DNA from: Serratia sp. UGAL515B_01
Lineage (GTDB): Bacteria > Pseudomonadota > Gammaproteobacteria > Enterobacterales > Enterobacteriaceae
Assembly: GCF_033095805.1 (NCBI RefSeq)
Contig: NZ_CP109901.1
Coordinates: forward strand, 372,001 to 436,000
Reading direction: 5' to 3'
Length of the DNA: 64,000 nt
Shown here: positions 43,901-58,900 of the stretch, piece after piece
Layout: each line of letters opens with the position of its first letter
Numbering within the stretch: the stretch's first letter is position 1
Translations under genes and position numbers: made by a program
Notes under the pieces: generated by a model
Seen by the model: only the letters and a program-made list of their open reading frames with translations
Database searches by the model: none
What the model was told of the DNA's origin: nothing

Positions 43901-46900
43901 TGGCAGCAGCAATATTCCCCGCAGCATCGATGGCACGAACTTGATAGGTTACTGCACTGGTTCGTGCAGTCGAGTCTGTATAACTCCAGATTTTCGTGAC
44001 ATTGTTGAACGTTACGTTAGCCCACGTCACTCCACCATCGCTGCTGATCTGCAGAGTTTCAGCGCCTACCAGCGTTCCGCTATAGGTACCACTTACGGTA
44101 AGTAACGTATCGCGGGTGGTAAAGTCACTGTTTACTGCACTGTTGGTGGTGCTTGTGGTTCCTGTAGTCAGCGCTGATGAGGTATCCGTTGTCACCGCCG
44201 TGAGTGCAATAGCCGTCACTGCCGGTGCGGTAACATCAATCGTCACGGCTTGGGTAGCCGTTGAACCCGCATTGCCAGCCGCATCCACGACTCTGGCGAC
44301 AAAGGTATAGCTGCCTGAAGCCAGCGTGTTTCCACTATTATCGAAGGCATAAGTATTACCGCTGACCAACGTGGCGTCATTCCAGGTTGAACCATTGTTC
44401 AGGCTAATTTGTACTTTCTCACCGCTGTTTAAGGTGCCAGTCAGCGTTGCGCTGATAACCAATGTTTGGTCGTTGGTTAGATAGTCACCACTGGTACCAG
44501 AATCGGTGGTAATTGCACTGATAGCGGCGGTTGAAGTCGGTGCACTGGTATCGACCACCACGGTTTGGCTGGCACTTTGACCAACGTTACCGGCGGTATC
44601 AACCACTCTGACCAGGACGTTATAACTGCCATCAGCTAATACATTGCCGGTATTGTTATAGTTCCAGGTAGTGCCGACGGTTGTTGCATCCACCCAGGTA
44701 GTGCCGCCGTTCAGGCTGATTTGTACTTTATCGCCGCTGGCCAGGGTCGTACCCAAGTTACCGCTGAATACCAGCGTGTTATCACTGGTATTGAAGTCGC
44801 TGCTGCTGGTGCCGGTATCTGTGGTAATCGCACTGATCGTGATGGTTTCGCTGGCGCTGGGGCCAGTCGTGTCAATAATCAGGCTTTGGTTGGCGGTAGC
44901 ACCGAAATTACCCGCGGTATCTATTACCCTGACTTTAAGATTGTAGGTACCGTCAGTCATGGTTTGCGCGGTATTATCGTAGCTCCAGGTTGTGCCACTG
45001 ACGCTAGCAAATGTCCAGGTTGCTCCTCCATCCAAACTTATCTGCACCCCTTCATCTGCGATAAGGGCCGCCCCTAATGTACCGCTGAAGATCAAGGTGT
45101 TGTCATTGGTATTGAAGTCAGAAGCGCTACTACCGGTATCGTTTGTGACGGCAGTGATAGCGATAGTCGTACTGGCACTCGGAGCAAGGGTATCAATAAC
45201 TAGCGAATGGCTGTCGCTTTGTCCGATATTTCCTGCAGTGTCAATGACCCTGACCCGGATGTTATAACTACCATCCGCCATGACGTTACTGCTGTTATCG
45301 TAACTCCAGGTCGTGCCGCTTACACTGGCGGTCAGCCAGGAAACGCCACCGTTCAGACTGATTTGAACGCTGTCACCCGACGCCAAGGCAGTGCCCAACG
45401 AGCCAGAGAAGACCAAGGTGTTATCGCTAGTGATAAAGTCGCTGCTGCTGGTGCCGGTATCCAAGGTAATGTTGGATAACGTGATGGTTTCACTGGCACT
45501 TGGCGCTGCGGTATCCACTACCATAATCTGATTCGCTGTCTGGCCGGCATTACCTGCCGCATCCACCACTCTGGCTTTCAGGTTATAGACGCCATCGCTT
45601 AATGTATTCAGCGTGTTGTCATAGCTCCAGGTCGTACCGCTGACGTTTGCCGTGAGCCAGGTGGTTCCACCGTCAATACTGAATTCAACACCTTCACCGG
45701 CGGCAAGAGTGGTTCCAAGCGCACCACTGAAGATCAGCGTATTGTCTGAGGTGATAAAGTCATTATTGCTACCGGTATCACTGTTGATAGCGCCGATGGT
45801 AATGGTTTCACTGTCACTCGGGGCGATAGTGTCTACCGTCAGGGTGAAGTCAGCGGATACGGTTCCGGCGTTACCGCTGCTGTCGACAATAACGGCATGG
45901 TAGGTATGGCTGCCTTCACTGGTCGTGCCGAGTTGGTAGCTCCAGGTGCCACTACCTACCGTTGCTACGCCCAGCAGTGTACTGCCTTCGTATACCTGTA
46001 CGATATCACCAGACGCCAGCCCGCTAACGGTACCATTGAGCACCGGAGTCGTATCGTTAGTGCTTGCACCGTTGCCGAAATTACCCAGTAGAGCGAACAC
46101 ATCATCGGTAAAGCTGGTCAGAGCAATGCTGTTACCTACGGTTGGGCCAGTGGTATCGATGATAACCGTTTGTGTGGCAAGGGTACTGCTGTTGCCGGCA
46201 CTGTCGATCACCCTGGCCTGAACAGCGTAAGAACCTTCAGCCAGAAGAGTGGCTGTATTGTCATAGGCGTAGGTGTTGCCGCTCACTAACGCAGCGTTGT
46301 TCCATGTGGTGCCGCCATCCAGAGATACTTGAACATTTTCACCAGCCCCCAGAGAACCGGTGAGCGTTACGTTGAACACCAGTGAGCTATCGCTGGTGAT
46401 GAAGTCACTGCTGCTGGTGCCGCCATCAGTGGTAATGCCGGCTATGGCAACGGAAGCCGTTGGTTGTGTGCCGTCGATCACTATTAGCTGGCTGGCAGAG
46501 CTACCGACGTTGCCAGCAACATCGATGACACGAACTTGCAACGTATAGTTGCCATCAGTTAGTGGGTTACCGGTATTATCATAGCTCCAGGTGGTACCAC
46601 TGACGGAGGCATTCAACCAGGTTGCGGCCCCATCAAGACTAATTTGCACAACATCGCCACCACCCAGCGCGCTACTTAGAGAACCATTGAAGATCAGAGT
46701 ATTGTCACTGGTAATAAAGTCATTGCTGGTGGCGGTATCGTTACTGATACTGGCAATACTGATGATGCTGGTAGACGCCTGAGTATCAATCTGCACGACC
46801 TCGGTAGCCGTTTGTTCTACGTTGCCGAAGGTGTCATTAATGCGCGCCTGCACATTATAGGTGCCATCCGGCAGCGTATTGGCGCTGTTATCATAGCTCC

Positions 46901-49900
46901 ATGCGGTGCCAGTGGTGTTAGCCGTAAACCAGGTAGTACCGTTGTCAAAGCTGATTTCAACGAATTGATTTGCCGCCAGCGGACTGCTGAGGTCGCCGCT
47001 AAACATCAGATTACCGGTATCCGTGACAAAGTCACCGCTACTCAGGCCATTGTCTGGTGTAATGACGTTGATTTCGATCGAATTACCAGTAGGAGCTGAA
47101 CTATCGATAATTATCGTTTGGCTGGTGGTTTGACCGATGTTACCTGCCGTATCAATGACACGGGCTTGGACGTCATAGGTGCCATCAGGCAAGATATTGG
47201 CCGTATTGTTATAGGTCCAACTGCTACCGGTGGTATTGACTGTAGACCATGTCAGGCCGTTATCCAGTGATATTTCCACCCGCTCATTCGCCGTCAGTGA
47301 TTGGCCCAAAGAACCAAAGAATATCAGCGTGTTGTCTGCGGTAGCAAAATCGCTACCGTTGGAACCGGTATCCAATGAAATGCCGGTGATGGTGACGGTA
47401 GTACCGCTGCTTGGCGCATTCGTATCAATGGTTACCGCCTGGCTGGCGGTTTGCCCAATATTGCCTGCGGCATCAACTACCCTGACCTGGACTGAGTATG
47501 TGCTATCAGCCAAAACGTTGGCAGTATTGTCGAAACTCCAGCTGCTACCGCTGATCGTTGCATTCGACCAGCTTGTTCCACCGTTCAAGCTGATTTGCAC
47601 GCCCTCATCGGCAGCCAGCGTTGAGCCTAAAGTACCGTTAAAGATCAGTGTGTTGTCACTGGTATTAAAGTCACCAACGGTACCGCTGTCGGTGGTAATA
47701 CTATCGATGGTAATGGTTTCACTCGCTGAAGGCGCAATCGTATCAACGGTTAATGTAAATTCTGCCGACGTCGTTCCTTCATTGCCCGCAGCATCTGAAA
47801 TCACAGCACGATAGGTATGTGCGCCTTCTGCCAACCCGTTAAGCTGGTAGCTCCAGGTGTTACCCGTAACCACCGCCAATCCCAACAGAGTGAGCCCCTC
47901 GTAAATTCTTACCACATCGCCAGACGCCAGGCCGGTGAGGGTGCCGTTCAATACAGGTGCGGTATCGTTAGTCGTCGTGTTACTAATAAAGCTCCCTGTC
48001 TGTGGTGCACTGTCATCGGTATAGCTGGTGATGGTGATGCTATTGCCAGTGCTTGGTGCGCTGGTATCAATGATCAGCGTCTGTGAAGCGACAGCGCTTA
48101 TATTACCGGCAACATCCGATACGCGGCTCTGAAGAGTGTAGGTTCCTTCAGCAAGGGGAGATCCAGTGTTGTCATAACTGTAGATACCGCCACCCACATC
48201 GGTTGCTGTCTGCCAGGTAACGCCATTGTCGAGAGAAATCTGTACCACTTCGCCGCTGTCTAACGTGCCAGTGAGCGTCACATTAATCACCAAAGTCTGA
48301 TCGCTGGTAATAAAGTCACTGCCGTTGTTACCGGTATCAGTAGTGATGTTGGTAATAGCAACGCTAGCCGTAGGTAGACCACGATCGATGACGACACTCT
48401 GGCTGGTGGTTTGGCCGATATTACCGGCGGTATCAACCACTCTGGCTTGTACGTTATAAGTACCATCGGCTAAGGAGTTTGCCGTATTGTCATAACTCCA
48501 ATTGGTTCCGCTAACCGATGCGTTAAACCAGTTAGTGCCATCAATACTGATTTGTACGGTCTCATCACCGGACAATGCGGCACCCAGGCTGCCATTAAAC
48601 AGCAACGTGCGGTCAAGCGTGATAAAGTCGTTGCTGCTTAACCCCAGATCAAGGCTGATACTGTTGATGGATAGCGTAGCGCTGGATGATGGTGCCTGGG
48701 TGTCGATGGTCAGATTCTGGTTGGCTGTTTGCCCTACATTACCCGCCGTATCGATGACGCGAGTCTGGATCGTGTAGTTGCCATCCAACAGAGGGGAGGC
48801 GGTGTTGTCGTAGCTCCAACTGTTACCTGCAACAGCCGCAATGTTCCAGGTAGTGCCACCGTCAAGGCTGATCTGCACCGCTTCGCCGGATGCGAGCGTG
48901 CTGCCGAGGGTTCCATTGAAAATCAGGGTATTATCGTTGGTAATAAAATCAGTCGCGGCGCTATCAGTGGTGATGCTGCCAATCGTGATCGTTTCACTGG
49001 CCAGTGGTGCAACGCTATCAATAACGATAGTTTGATTGGCTGTCTGGCCGATGTTACCCGCGATATCTATCACTCTAGCCATCAGGGTGTAGGTGCCATC
49101 CGGCAGGAAGTTACCCGTATTATCATAACTCCAGTCAGTGCCACTGACGGCAGCGGTTAGCCAGGTCGCTCCGCCATTAATGCTGAGCTCAACCCTCTCT
49201 CCTCCGGCTAGTGTGGCACCTAAGGTGCCTCTAAACAGCAATGTATGATCAAGAGTGACAAAGTCATTATTGCTAAGGCCAGTGTCGACAGTGATTGACG
49301 CAATTGACAGCGTTTCGCTGGCTGAAGGTGCGATTGTATCAACCACCAACGTCTGGCTGGTTGTAGAACCCACGTTACCCGCGTTATCGATCACCCGCGC
49401 CTGAAGTGTGTATGTGCCATCAGCGAGACTGTTCGCGCTGTTATCATAACTCCAACCGGTCCCAACAACGGTGGCGTTCAGCCAGTTGGTTCCGCCATCG
49501 ATGCTGACTTGTACCCCTTCACCACTGGACAGCGCTGCACTGAGAGTGCCGTTGAATGTTAGCGTATTGTCACTGGTGTTAAAGTCATTACTCACGCCAG
49601 AATCGGTAGAGATGTCGGTGATCGTCAGACTGGCGCCAGGTGCTGCCGTATCAACGGTGATGTCTTGCGTTGCACTTGAACCGATATTTCCTGCTGCGTC
49701 GATAACACGTACCTGCACGTTGTAGGTATTGTCAGTCAAGGCTTGACCGGTGTAATCAAAGCTCCAGGCGGTGCCGGTTACGCTAGCGTCAAACCACGTA
49801 ATGCCACCATCAAGGCTGATCTGAACGCCTTCACCGCTGGCTAATGTTGCGCTCAATGAACCACTGAACAGCAAGGTATTGTCGTTGGTGATAAAGTCTG

Positions 49901-52900
49901 TTGTATTAGCCCCGCTATCTGTTGTGATGGAATCAATAGTGACGGTATTAGTTGGTGCACTGGTGTCGACGATCACTGTTTGACTGGCTTGTTGACCCAC
50001 GTTGCCAGCAGTATCCACGACTCGAGCAATCACTGAATAAGTGCCATCGGTGAGGGTATTACCGCTATTGTCGTAACTCCAATTGCTGCCAGCGACACTA
50101 GCATTATTCCAGGTAACGCCACCATCCAGACTGATCTGGACGCTATCGCCAACGGCTAATACGCTACCCAGGCTACCGCTGAAGATAAGGGTATTGTTGC
50201 TGGTGATAAAATCATTAGCGTCGTTGGTATCCACAGTAATCGAATTAATCGTGATTGATGTGCTACCACTCGGTGGTAAGGTGTCGACAACAAGGGTTTG
50301 GGTGGCACTTTGCCCGATGTTACCTGCTGTATCGATGACACTTGCCTGCAAGCTGTAGGTACCGTCTGTCAAGGTATTGGCACTATTGTCATAACTCCAG
50401 GTGGTGCCTGTGACGTTAGCCTCAAACCAGGTAACGCCCCCATCAAGACTAATCACTACATGTTCATCACTCGCTAGGGTATTACTCAAGGTACCGTTAA
50501 AGGTCAGGCTGTTATCATTGGTGATAAAGTCACTGGAGCTGGAACCGGTATCATCGTTGATAGTATCAATAGCGATGGTTGTTGATGCACTGGGTGCAAC
50601 AGTATCGACAACTAGCGTCCGGCTGGCGCTCTGCCCAATATTACCTGCAAGATCGATAACTCGAGCCTGCACGTTGTAGATGCCATCAAGCAGAGGATTG
50701 GTGCTTTCATCGTACGTACTGGCTGCGACCCAGGTTGCACCGTTGTCGAAGCTGATTTCTACACTTTCGTCGGAAGCCAGTGGGGCTTCCAAGCTACCTT
50801 GCGGTGTCAGTGTATTATCGCTGGTAATAAAATCATTACTGAAGCCTGTATCGTTGCTGATGCTATCAATCGTGATACTGGCTGATGAGACTTGATTATC
50901 AATCACCACGATTTGGCTGCTGCTTGAACTGGCGTTACCTGCTGCATCCACCACTCTGGTGATGAGGGTGTAAGAACCTGACGGTAAGGCCGTTGCAGTG
51001 TTATCAAATGAATACAGATTGCCGCTAACCAGGCTGGCATTGAACCAACTGGTGCCATTATCAAAGGAGATCTGAACGTTTTCATCCACCCCCAGAGTCC
51101 CCGTCAACGTAATCTGTACCGTTAGTGCAGCACTATTAGTAATAAAGTCGCTATTACTACTCCCTGTATCTGTGATTATCGCGCTTATTGTTGCTGTTGC
51201 TGATGGAGGGATCACATCGGTATAACTTTCCGTCGCCGGTGTGCTGGCATTGCCGGCGGCGTCGGTGGCAATCACGCTGACGGTGCCGGAAGTTTGAGCG
51301 ATGGTGCTATCGACTGGGCCGTAGCTGCCGTCGGCGGCCACCAGGGCGGTACCGGTGGTGCCGTCCGGGAAGGTGACGGTAATCGTGCTGCCGGGCTCGG
51401 CCGCGCCGGCATTACCGGACACGCTGAGGGTGCCATCGGCATTGGCCACCACCACTGGCGTTGCTGGTGCGGTTGGTGCACTGCTGTCGGTGTAGGTCTC
51501 GGTGGTCGGGGCGCTGGCATTGCCGGCGACGTCGGTGGCCACGGCGCTAACGGTGCCGGAAGTTTGCGGTGCGGCACTGTCAATCGGGCCATAGCTGCCG
51601 TCGGTGGCCACCAGGGCGGTGCCGGTGGTGCCGTCCGGGAAGGTGACGGTGACGGTGCTGCCGGGTTCAGCGGCGCCGGCGTTACCGGACACGCTGAGGG
51701 TACCGTCAGGGTTAGCCACTACAATCGGCGTTGCTGGAGCGGTTGGGGCGCTGCCGTCGGTGTAGGTCTCGGTAGCCGGGGTGCTGGCATTGCCGGCGAC
51801 GTCGGTGGCGATGGCGCTGACGGTGCCGGAAGTTTGCGGTGCGGCACTGTCAACCGGGCCGTAGCTGCCGTCGGCGGCCACCAGGGCGGTGCCGGTGGTG
51901 CCGTCCGGGAAGGTGACGGTGATCGTGCTGCCGGGTTCAGCGGCGCCGGCGTTACCGGACACGCTGAGGGTACCGTCAGGGTTAGCCACTACAATCGGCG
52001 TTGCTGGAGCGGTTGGGGCGCTGCCGTCGGTGTAGGTCTCGGTGGTCGGGGCGCTGGCATTGCCGGCGGCGTCGGTGGCGATCACGCTGACGGTGCCGGA
52101 AGTTTGCGGTGCGGCACTGTCAACCGGGCCGTAGCTGCCGTCGGCGGCCACCAGGGCGGTGCCGGTGGTGCCGTCCGGGAAGGTAATAGTCACAGTGCTG
52201 CCCGGTTCAGCGGCACCGGCATTACCGGACACGCTGAGGGTGCCATCGGCATTAGCGATGACAATCGGCGTTGCTGGAGCGGTTGGGGCGCTACCGTCGG
52301 TGTAGGTATCGGTGGTCGGGGCGCTGGCATTGCCGGCGACGTCGGTGGCCACGGCGCTAACGGTGCCGGAAGTTTGCGGTGCGGCACTGTCAACCGGGCC
52401 GTAGCTGCCGTCGGCGGCCACCAGGGCGGTGCCGGTGGTGCCGTCCGGGAAGGTGACGGTAATCGTGCTGCCCGGTTCGGCAGCCCCGGTGTTACCGGAC
52501 ACGCTGAGGGTGCCGTCGGCGTTAGCCACCACCACTGGGGTAGCCGGAGCGGTTGGGGCGCTGCCGTCGGTGTAGCTGTCGGTAGTTGGCGCACTGGCAT
52601 TGCCAGCGGCATCGGTGGCCACGGCGCTAACGGTGCCGGAAGTTTGCGGTGCGGCACTGTCAACCGGGCCGTAGCTGCCGTCGGCGGCCACCAGGGCAGT
52701 ACCGGTGGTGCCGTCCGGGAAGGTGACGGTAATGGTGCTGCCAGGTTCAGCGGCACCGGCATTACCGGACACGCTGAGGGTGCCATCGGCATTGGCGATG
52801 ACAATCGGCGTTGCTGGAGCGGTTGGGGCGCTACCGTCGGTGTAGGTCTCGGTAGCCGGGGCGCTGGCATTGCCGGCGGCGTCGGTGGCCACGGCGCTAA

Positions 52901-55900
52901 CGGTGCCGGAGGTTTGCGGTGCGGCACTGTCAACCGGGCCGTAGCTGCCGTCGGCGGCCACCAGGGCGGTGCCGGTGGTGCCGTCCGGGAAGGTGACGGT
53001 AATGGTGCTGCCCGGCTCGGCCGCGCCAGAATTACCGGATACGCTGAGGGTGCCATCGGCATTGGCGACCACCACTGGGGTAGCCGGTGCGGTTGGGGCG
53101 CTGCTGTCGGTGTAGGTGTCGGTGGTTGGGGCGCTGGCATTGCCAGCGGCATCGGTGGCCACGGCGCTAACGGTGCCGGAAGTTTGCGGTGCAGCACTGT
53201 CAACCGGGCCGTAGCTGCCGTCGGCGGCGACCAGGGCAGTACCGGTGGTGCCGTCCGGGAATGTAATAGTCACAGTGCTGCCCGGTTCAGCGGCACCGGC
53301 ATTACCGGAAACGCTAAGGGTGCCGTCGGCATTGGCGATGACAATCGGCGTAGCCGGGGCAACCGGTGCACTGCTGTCGGTGTAGGTCTCGGTGGTCGGG
53401 GCGCTGGCATTGCCGGCGACGTCGGTGGCCACGGCGCTAACGGTGCCGGAAGTTTGCGGTGCGGCACTGTCAACCGGGCCGTAGCTGCCGTCGGCGGCCA
53501 CCAGGGCGGTGCCGGTGGTGCCGTCCGGGAAGGTGACGGTAATCGTGCTGCCCGGTTCGGCAGCCCCGGTGTTACCGGACACGCTGAGGGTGCCGTCGGC
53601 GTTAGCCACCACCACTGGGGTAGCCGGAGCGGTTGGGGCGCTGCCGTCGGTGTAGCTGTCGGTAGTTGGCGCACTGGCATTGCCAGCGGCATCGGTGGCC
53701 ACGGCGCTAACGGTGCCGGAAGTTTGCGGTGCGGCACTGTCAACCGGGCCGTAGCTGCCGTCGGCGGCCACCAGGGCAGTACCGGTGGTGCCGTCCGGGA
53801 AGGTGACGGTAATGGTGCTGCCCGGTTCAGCGGCACCGGCATTACCGGACACGCTGAGGGTGCCATCGGCATTGGCGATGACAATCGGCGTTGCTGGAGC
53901 GGTTGGGGCGCTACCGTCGGTGTAGGTATCGGTAGCCGGGGCGCTGGCATTGCCGGCGGCGTCGGTGGCCACGGCGCTAACGGTGCCGGAGGTTTGCGGT
54001 GCGGCACTGTCAACCGGGCCGTAGCTGCCGTCGGCGGCCACCAGGGCGGTGCCGGTGGTGCCGTCCGGGAAGGTGACGGTAATGGTGCTGCCCGGCTCGG
54101 CCGCGCCAGAATTACCGGATACGCTGAGGGTGCCATCGGCATTGGCGACCACCACTGGGGTAGCCGGTGCGGTTGGGGCGCTGCTGTCGGTGTAGGTGTC
54201 GGTGGTTGGGGCGCTGGCATTGCCAGCGGCATCGGTGGCCACGGCGCTAACGGTGCCGGAAGTTTGCGGTGCAGCACTGTCAACCGGGCCGTAGCTGCCG
54301 TCGGCGGCGACCAGGGCAGTACCGGTGGTGCCGTCCGGGAATGTAATAGTCACAGTGCTGCCCGGTTCAGCGGCACCGGCATTACCGGAAACGCTAAGGG
54401 TACCGTCGGCATTGGCGATGACAATCGGCGTAGCCGGGGCAACCGGTGCACTGCTGTCGGTGTAGGTCTCGGTGGTCGGGGCGCTGGCATTGCCGGCGAC
54501 GTCGGTGGCGATGGCGCTGACGGTGCCGGAAGTTTGCGGTGCGGCACTGTCAATCGGGCCATAGCTGCCGTCGGCGGCCACCAGGGCGGTGCCGGTGGTG
54601 CCGTCCGGGAAGGTGACGGTGACGGTGCTGCCGGGTTCAGCGGCGCCGGCGTTACCGGACACGCTGAGGGTACCGTCAGGGTTAGCCACTACAATCGGCG
54701 TTGCTGGAGCGGTTGGGGCGCTGCCGTCGGTGTAGGTCTCGGTAGCCGGGGTGCTGGCATTGCCGGCGACGTCGGTGGCGATGGCGCTGACGGTGCCGGA
54801 AGTTTGCGGTGCGGCACTGTCAACCGGGCCGTAGCTGCCGTCGGCGGCGACTAATGCAGTGCCGGTGGTGCCGTCCGGGAAGGTAACGGTGATGGTGCTG
54901 CCGGGTTCAGCGGCACCAGCATTACCGGACACGCTGAGGGTGCCGTCAGAGTTAGCCACTACAATCGGCGTCGCCGGAGCGGTTGGGGCGCTACCGTCGG
55001 TGTAGGTGTCGGTGGTCGGGGCGCTGGCATTGCCGGCGACGTCGGTGGCCACGGCGCTAACGGTGCCGGAAGTTTGCGGTGCGGCACTGTCAACCGGGCC
55101 GTAGCTGCCGTCGGCGGCCACCAGGGCGGTGCCGGTGGTGCCGTCCGGGAAGGTGACGGTAATCGTGCTGCCCGGTTCGGCAGCCCCGGTGTTACCGGAC
55201 ACGCTGAGGGTGCCGTCGGCGTTAGCCACCACCACTGGGGTAGCCGGAGCGGTTGGGGCGCTGCCGTCGGTGTAGCTGTCGGTAGTTGGCGCACTGGCAT
55301 TGCCAGCGGCATCGGTGGCCACGGCGCTAACGGTGCCGGAAGTTTGCGGTGCGGCACTGTCAACCGGGCCGTAGCTGCCGTCGGCGGCCACCAGGGCAGT
55401 ACCGGTGGTGCCGTCCGGGAAGGTGACGGTAATGGTGCTGCCAGGTTCAGCGGCACCGGCATTACCGGACACGCTGAGGGTGCCATCGGCATTGGCGATG
55501 ACAATCGGCGTAGCCGGGGCAACCGGTGCACTGCCGTCGGTGTAGGTCTCGGTGGTTGGGGCGCTGGCATTGCCGGCGGCGTCGGTGGCGATCACGCTAA
55601 CGGTGCCGGAAGTTTGCGGCGCGGCACTGTCAACCGGGCCGTAGCTGCCGTCGGCGGCCACCAGGGCGGTGCCGGTGGTGCCGTCCGGGAAGGTGACGGT
55701 AATGGTGCTGCCCGGCTCGGCCGCGCCAGAATTACCGGATACGCTGAGGGTGCCATCGGCATTGGCGACCACCACTGGGGTAGCCGGTGCGGTTGGGGCG
55801 CTGCTGTCGGTGTAGGTGTCGGTGGTTGGGGCGCTGGCATTGCCAGCGGCATCGGTGGCCACGGCGCTAACGGTGCCGGAAGTTTGCGGTGCAGCACTGT

Positions 55901-58900
55901 CAACCGGGCCGTAGCTGCCGTCGGCGGCGACCAGGGCAGTACCGGTGGTGCCGTCCGGGAATGTAATAGTCACAGTGCTGCCCGGTTCAGCGGCACCGGC
56001 ATTACCGGAAACGCTAAGGGTGCCGTCGGCATTGGCGATGACAATCGGCGTAGCCGGGGCAACCGGGGCACTGCTGTCGGTGTAGGTCTCGGTGGTCGGG
56101 GCGCTGGCATTGCCGGCGACGTCGGTGGCGATGGCGCTGACGGTGCCGGAAGTTTGCGGTGCGGCACTGTCAACCGGGCCGTAGCTGCCGTCGGCGGCGA
56201 CTAATGCAGTGCCGGTGGTGCCGTCCGGGAAGGTGACGGTAATCGTGCTGCCCGGTTCGGCCGCGCCGGCATTACCGGACACGCTGAGGGTGCCGTCGGC
56301 GTTCGCCACCACCACTGGGGTAGCCGGGGCAACCGGGGCACTGCCGTCGGTGTAGGTATCGGTGGTCGTGGCGCTGGCATTGCCAGCGGCGTCGGTGGCC
56401 ACGGCGCTGACGGTGCCGGAAGTTTGCGGTGCGGCACTGTCAACCGGGCCATAGCTGCCGTCGGCGGCGACTAATGCAGTGCCGGTGGTGCCGTCCGGGA
56501 AGGTAACGGTGAGGGTGCTGCCGGGTTCAGCGGCACCGGCATTACCGGACACGCTGAGGGTACCGTCAGGGTTAGCCACTACAATCGGCGTTGCCGGAGC
56601 GGTTGGGGCGCTGCCGTCGGTGTAGCTGTCGGTAGTTGGCGCACTGGCATTGCCGGCGACGTCGGTGGCCACGGCGCTAACGGTGCCGGAAGTTTGCGGT
56701 GCAGCACTGTCAACCGGGCCGTAGCTGCCGTCGGCGGCCACCAGGGCGGTGCCGGTGGTGCCGTCCGGGAAGGTGATAGTCACAGTGCTGCCAGGCTCGG
56801 CCGCACCGGCATTACCGGACACGCTGAGGGTACCGTCGGCATTGGCGATGACAATCGGCGTTGCCGGTGCGACCGGGGCGCTGCCGTCGGTGTAGCTGTC
56901 GGTAGCCGGGGCGCTGGCATTGCCGGCGGCATCGGTGGCGATCACGCTGACGGTGCCGGAAGTTTGCGGTGCGGCACTGTCAACCGGGCCATAGCTGCCG
57001 TCGGCGGCGACTAATGCAGTGCCGGTGGTGCCGTCCGGGAAGGTGACGGTAATGGTGCTGCCCGGCTCGGCAGCCCCGGCGTTACCGGACACGCTGAGGG
57101 TGCCGTCGGCATTGGCGATGACAATCGGCGTAGCCGGGGCAACCGGGGCACTGCTGTCGGTGTAGGTCTCGGTGGTCGGGGCGCTGGCATTGCCGGCGGC
57201 GTCGGTGGCCACGGCGCTGACGGTGCCGGAAGTTTGCGGCGCGGCACTGTCAACCGGGCCATAGCTGCCGTCGGCGGCCACCAGGGCGGTGCCGGTGGTG
57301 CCGTCCGGGAAGGTGACGGTAATGGTGCTGCCCGGCTCGGCCGCGCCGGCGTTACCGGACACGCTGAGGGTGCCGTCGGCATTGGCGACCACCACTGGCG
57401 TCGCCGGGGCAACCGGTGCGCTGCCGTCGGTATAGGTCTCGGTGGTTGGGGCGCTGGCATTGCCGGCGGCGTCGGTGGCGATAACGCTGACGGTGCCGGA
57501 AGTTTGCGGTGCGGCACTGTCAACCGGGCCGTAGCTGCCGTCGGCGGCCACCAGGGCGGTGCCGGTGGTGCCGTCCGGGAAGGTGATAGTCACAGTGCTG
57601 CCGGGCTCGGCGGCGCCGGCGTTACCGGACACGCTGAGGGTGCCGTCGGCATTGGCGATGACAATCGGCGTAGCCGGTGCGGTTGGGGCACTGCCGTCGG
57701 TGTAGGTCTCGGTGGTCGGGGCGCTGGCATTGCCGGCGGCGTCGGTGGCGAGCACGCTAACGGTGCCGGAAGTTTGCGGTGCGGCACTGTCAACCGGGCC
57801 GTAGCTGCCGTCGGCGGCCACCAGGGCTGTGCCGGTGGTGCCGTCCGGGAAGGTAATAGTCACAGTGCTGCCGGGTTCGGCAGCCCCGGTGTTACCGGAC
57901 ACGCTGAGGGTGCCGTCGGCATTGGCGATGACAATCGGCGTTGCCGGGGCAACCGGGGCACTGCCGTCGATGTAGGTGTCGGTGGTTGGGGCGCTGGCAT
58001 TGCCGGCGGCGTCGGTGGCCACGGCGCTAACGGTGCCGGAAGTTTGCGGTGCAGCACTGTCAACCGGGCCATAGCTGCCGTCGGCGGCCACCAGGGCGGT
58101 GCCGGTGGTGCCGTCCGGGAAGGTGACGGTAATGGTGCTGCCGGGTTCAGCGGCACCGGCATTACCGGATACGCTGAGGGTACCGTCGGCATTGGCGATG
58201 ACAATCGGCGTTGCCGGTGCGACCGGGGCGCTGCCGTCGGTGTAGCTGTCGGTAGCCGGGGCGCTGGCATTGCCGGCGGCATCGGTGGCGATCACGCTGA
58301 CGGTGCCGGAAGTTTGCGGTGCGGCACTGTCAACCGGGCCATAGCTGCCGTCGGCGGCGACTAATGCAGTGCCGGTGGTGCCGTCCGGGAAGGTGACGGT
58401 AATGGTGCTGCCCGGCTCGGCAGCCCCGGCGTTACCGGACACGCTGAGGGTGCCGTCGGCATTGGCGATGACAATCGGCGTAGCCGGGGCAACCGGGGCA
58501 CTGCTGTCGGTGTAGGTCTCGGTGGTCGGGGCGCTGGCATTGCCGGCGGCGTCGGTGGCCACGGCGCTGACGGTGCCGGAAGTTTGCGGCGCGGCACTGT
58601 CAACCGGGCCATAGCTGCCGTCGGCTGCCACCAGGGCGGTGCCGGTGGTGCCGTCCGGGAAGGTAATAGTCACAGTGCTGCCGGGTTCGGCGGCACCGGC
58701 ATTACCGGACACGCTGAGGGTACCGTCGGCATTGGCGACCACCACAGGGGTAGCCGGAGCGACCGGGGCGCTGCCGTCGGTGTAGGTCTCGGTGGTCGGG
58801 GCGCTGGCATTGCCGGCGACGTCGGTGGCGATGGCGCTAACGGTGCCGGAGGTTTGCGGTGCGGCACTGTCAACCGGGCCATAGCTGCCGTCGGCGGCGA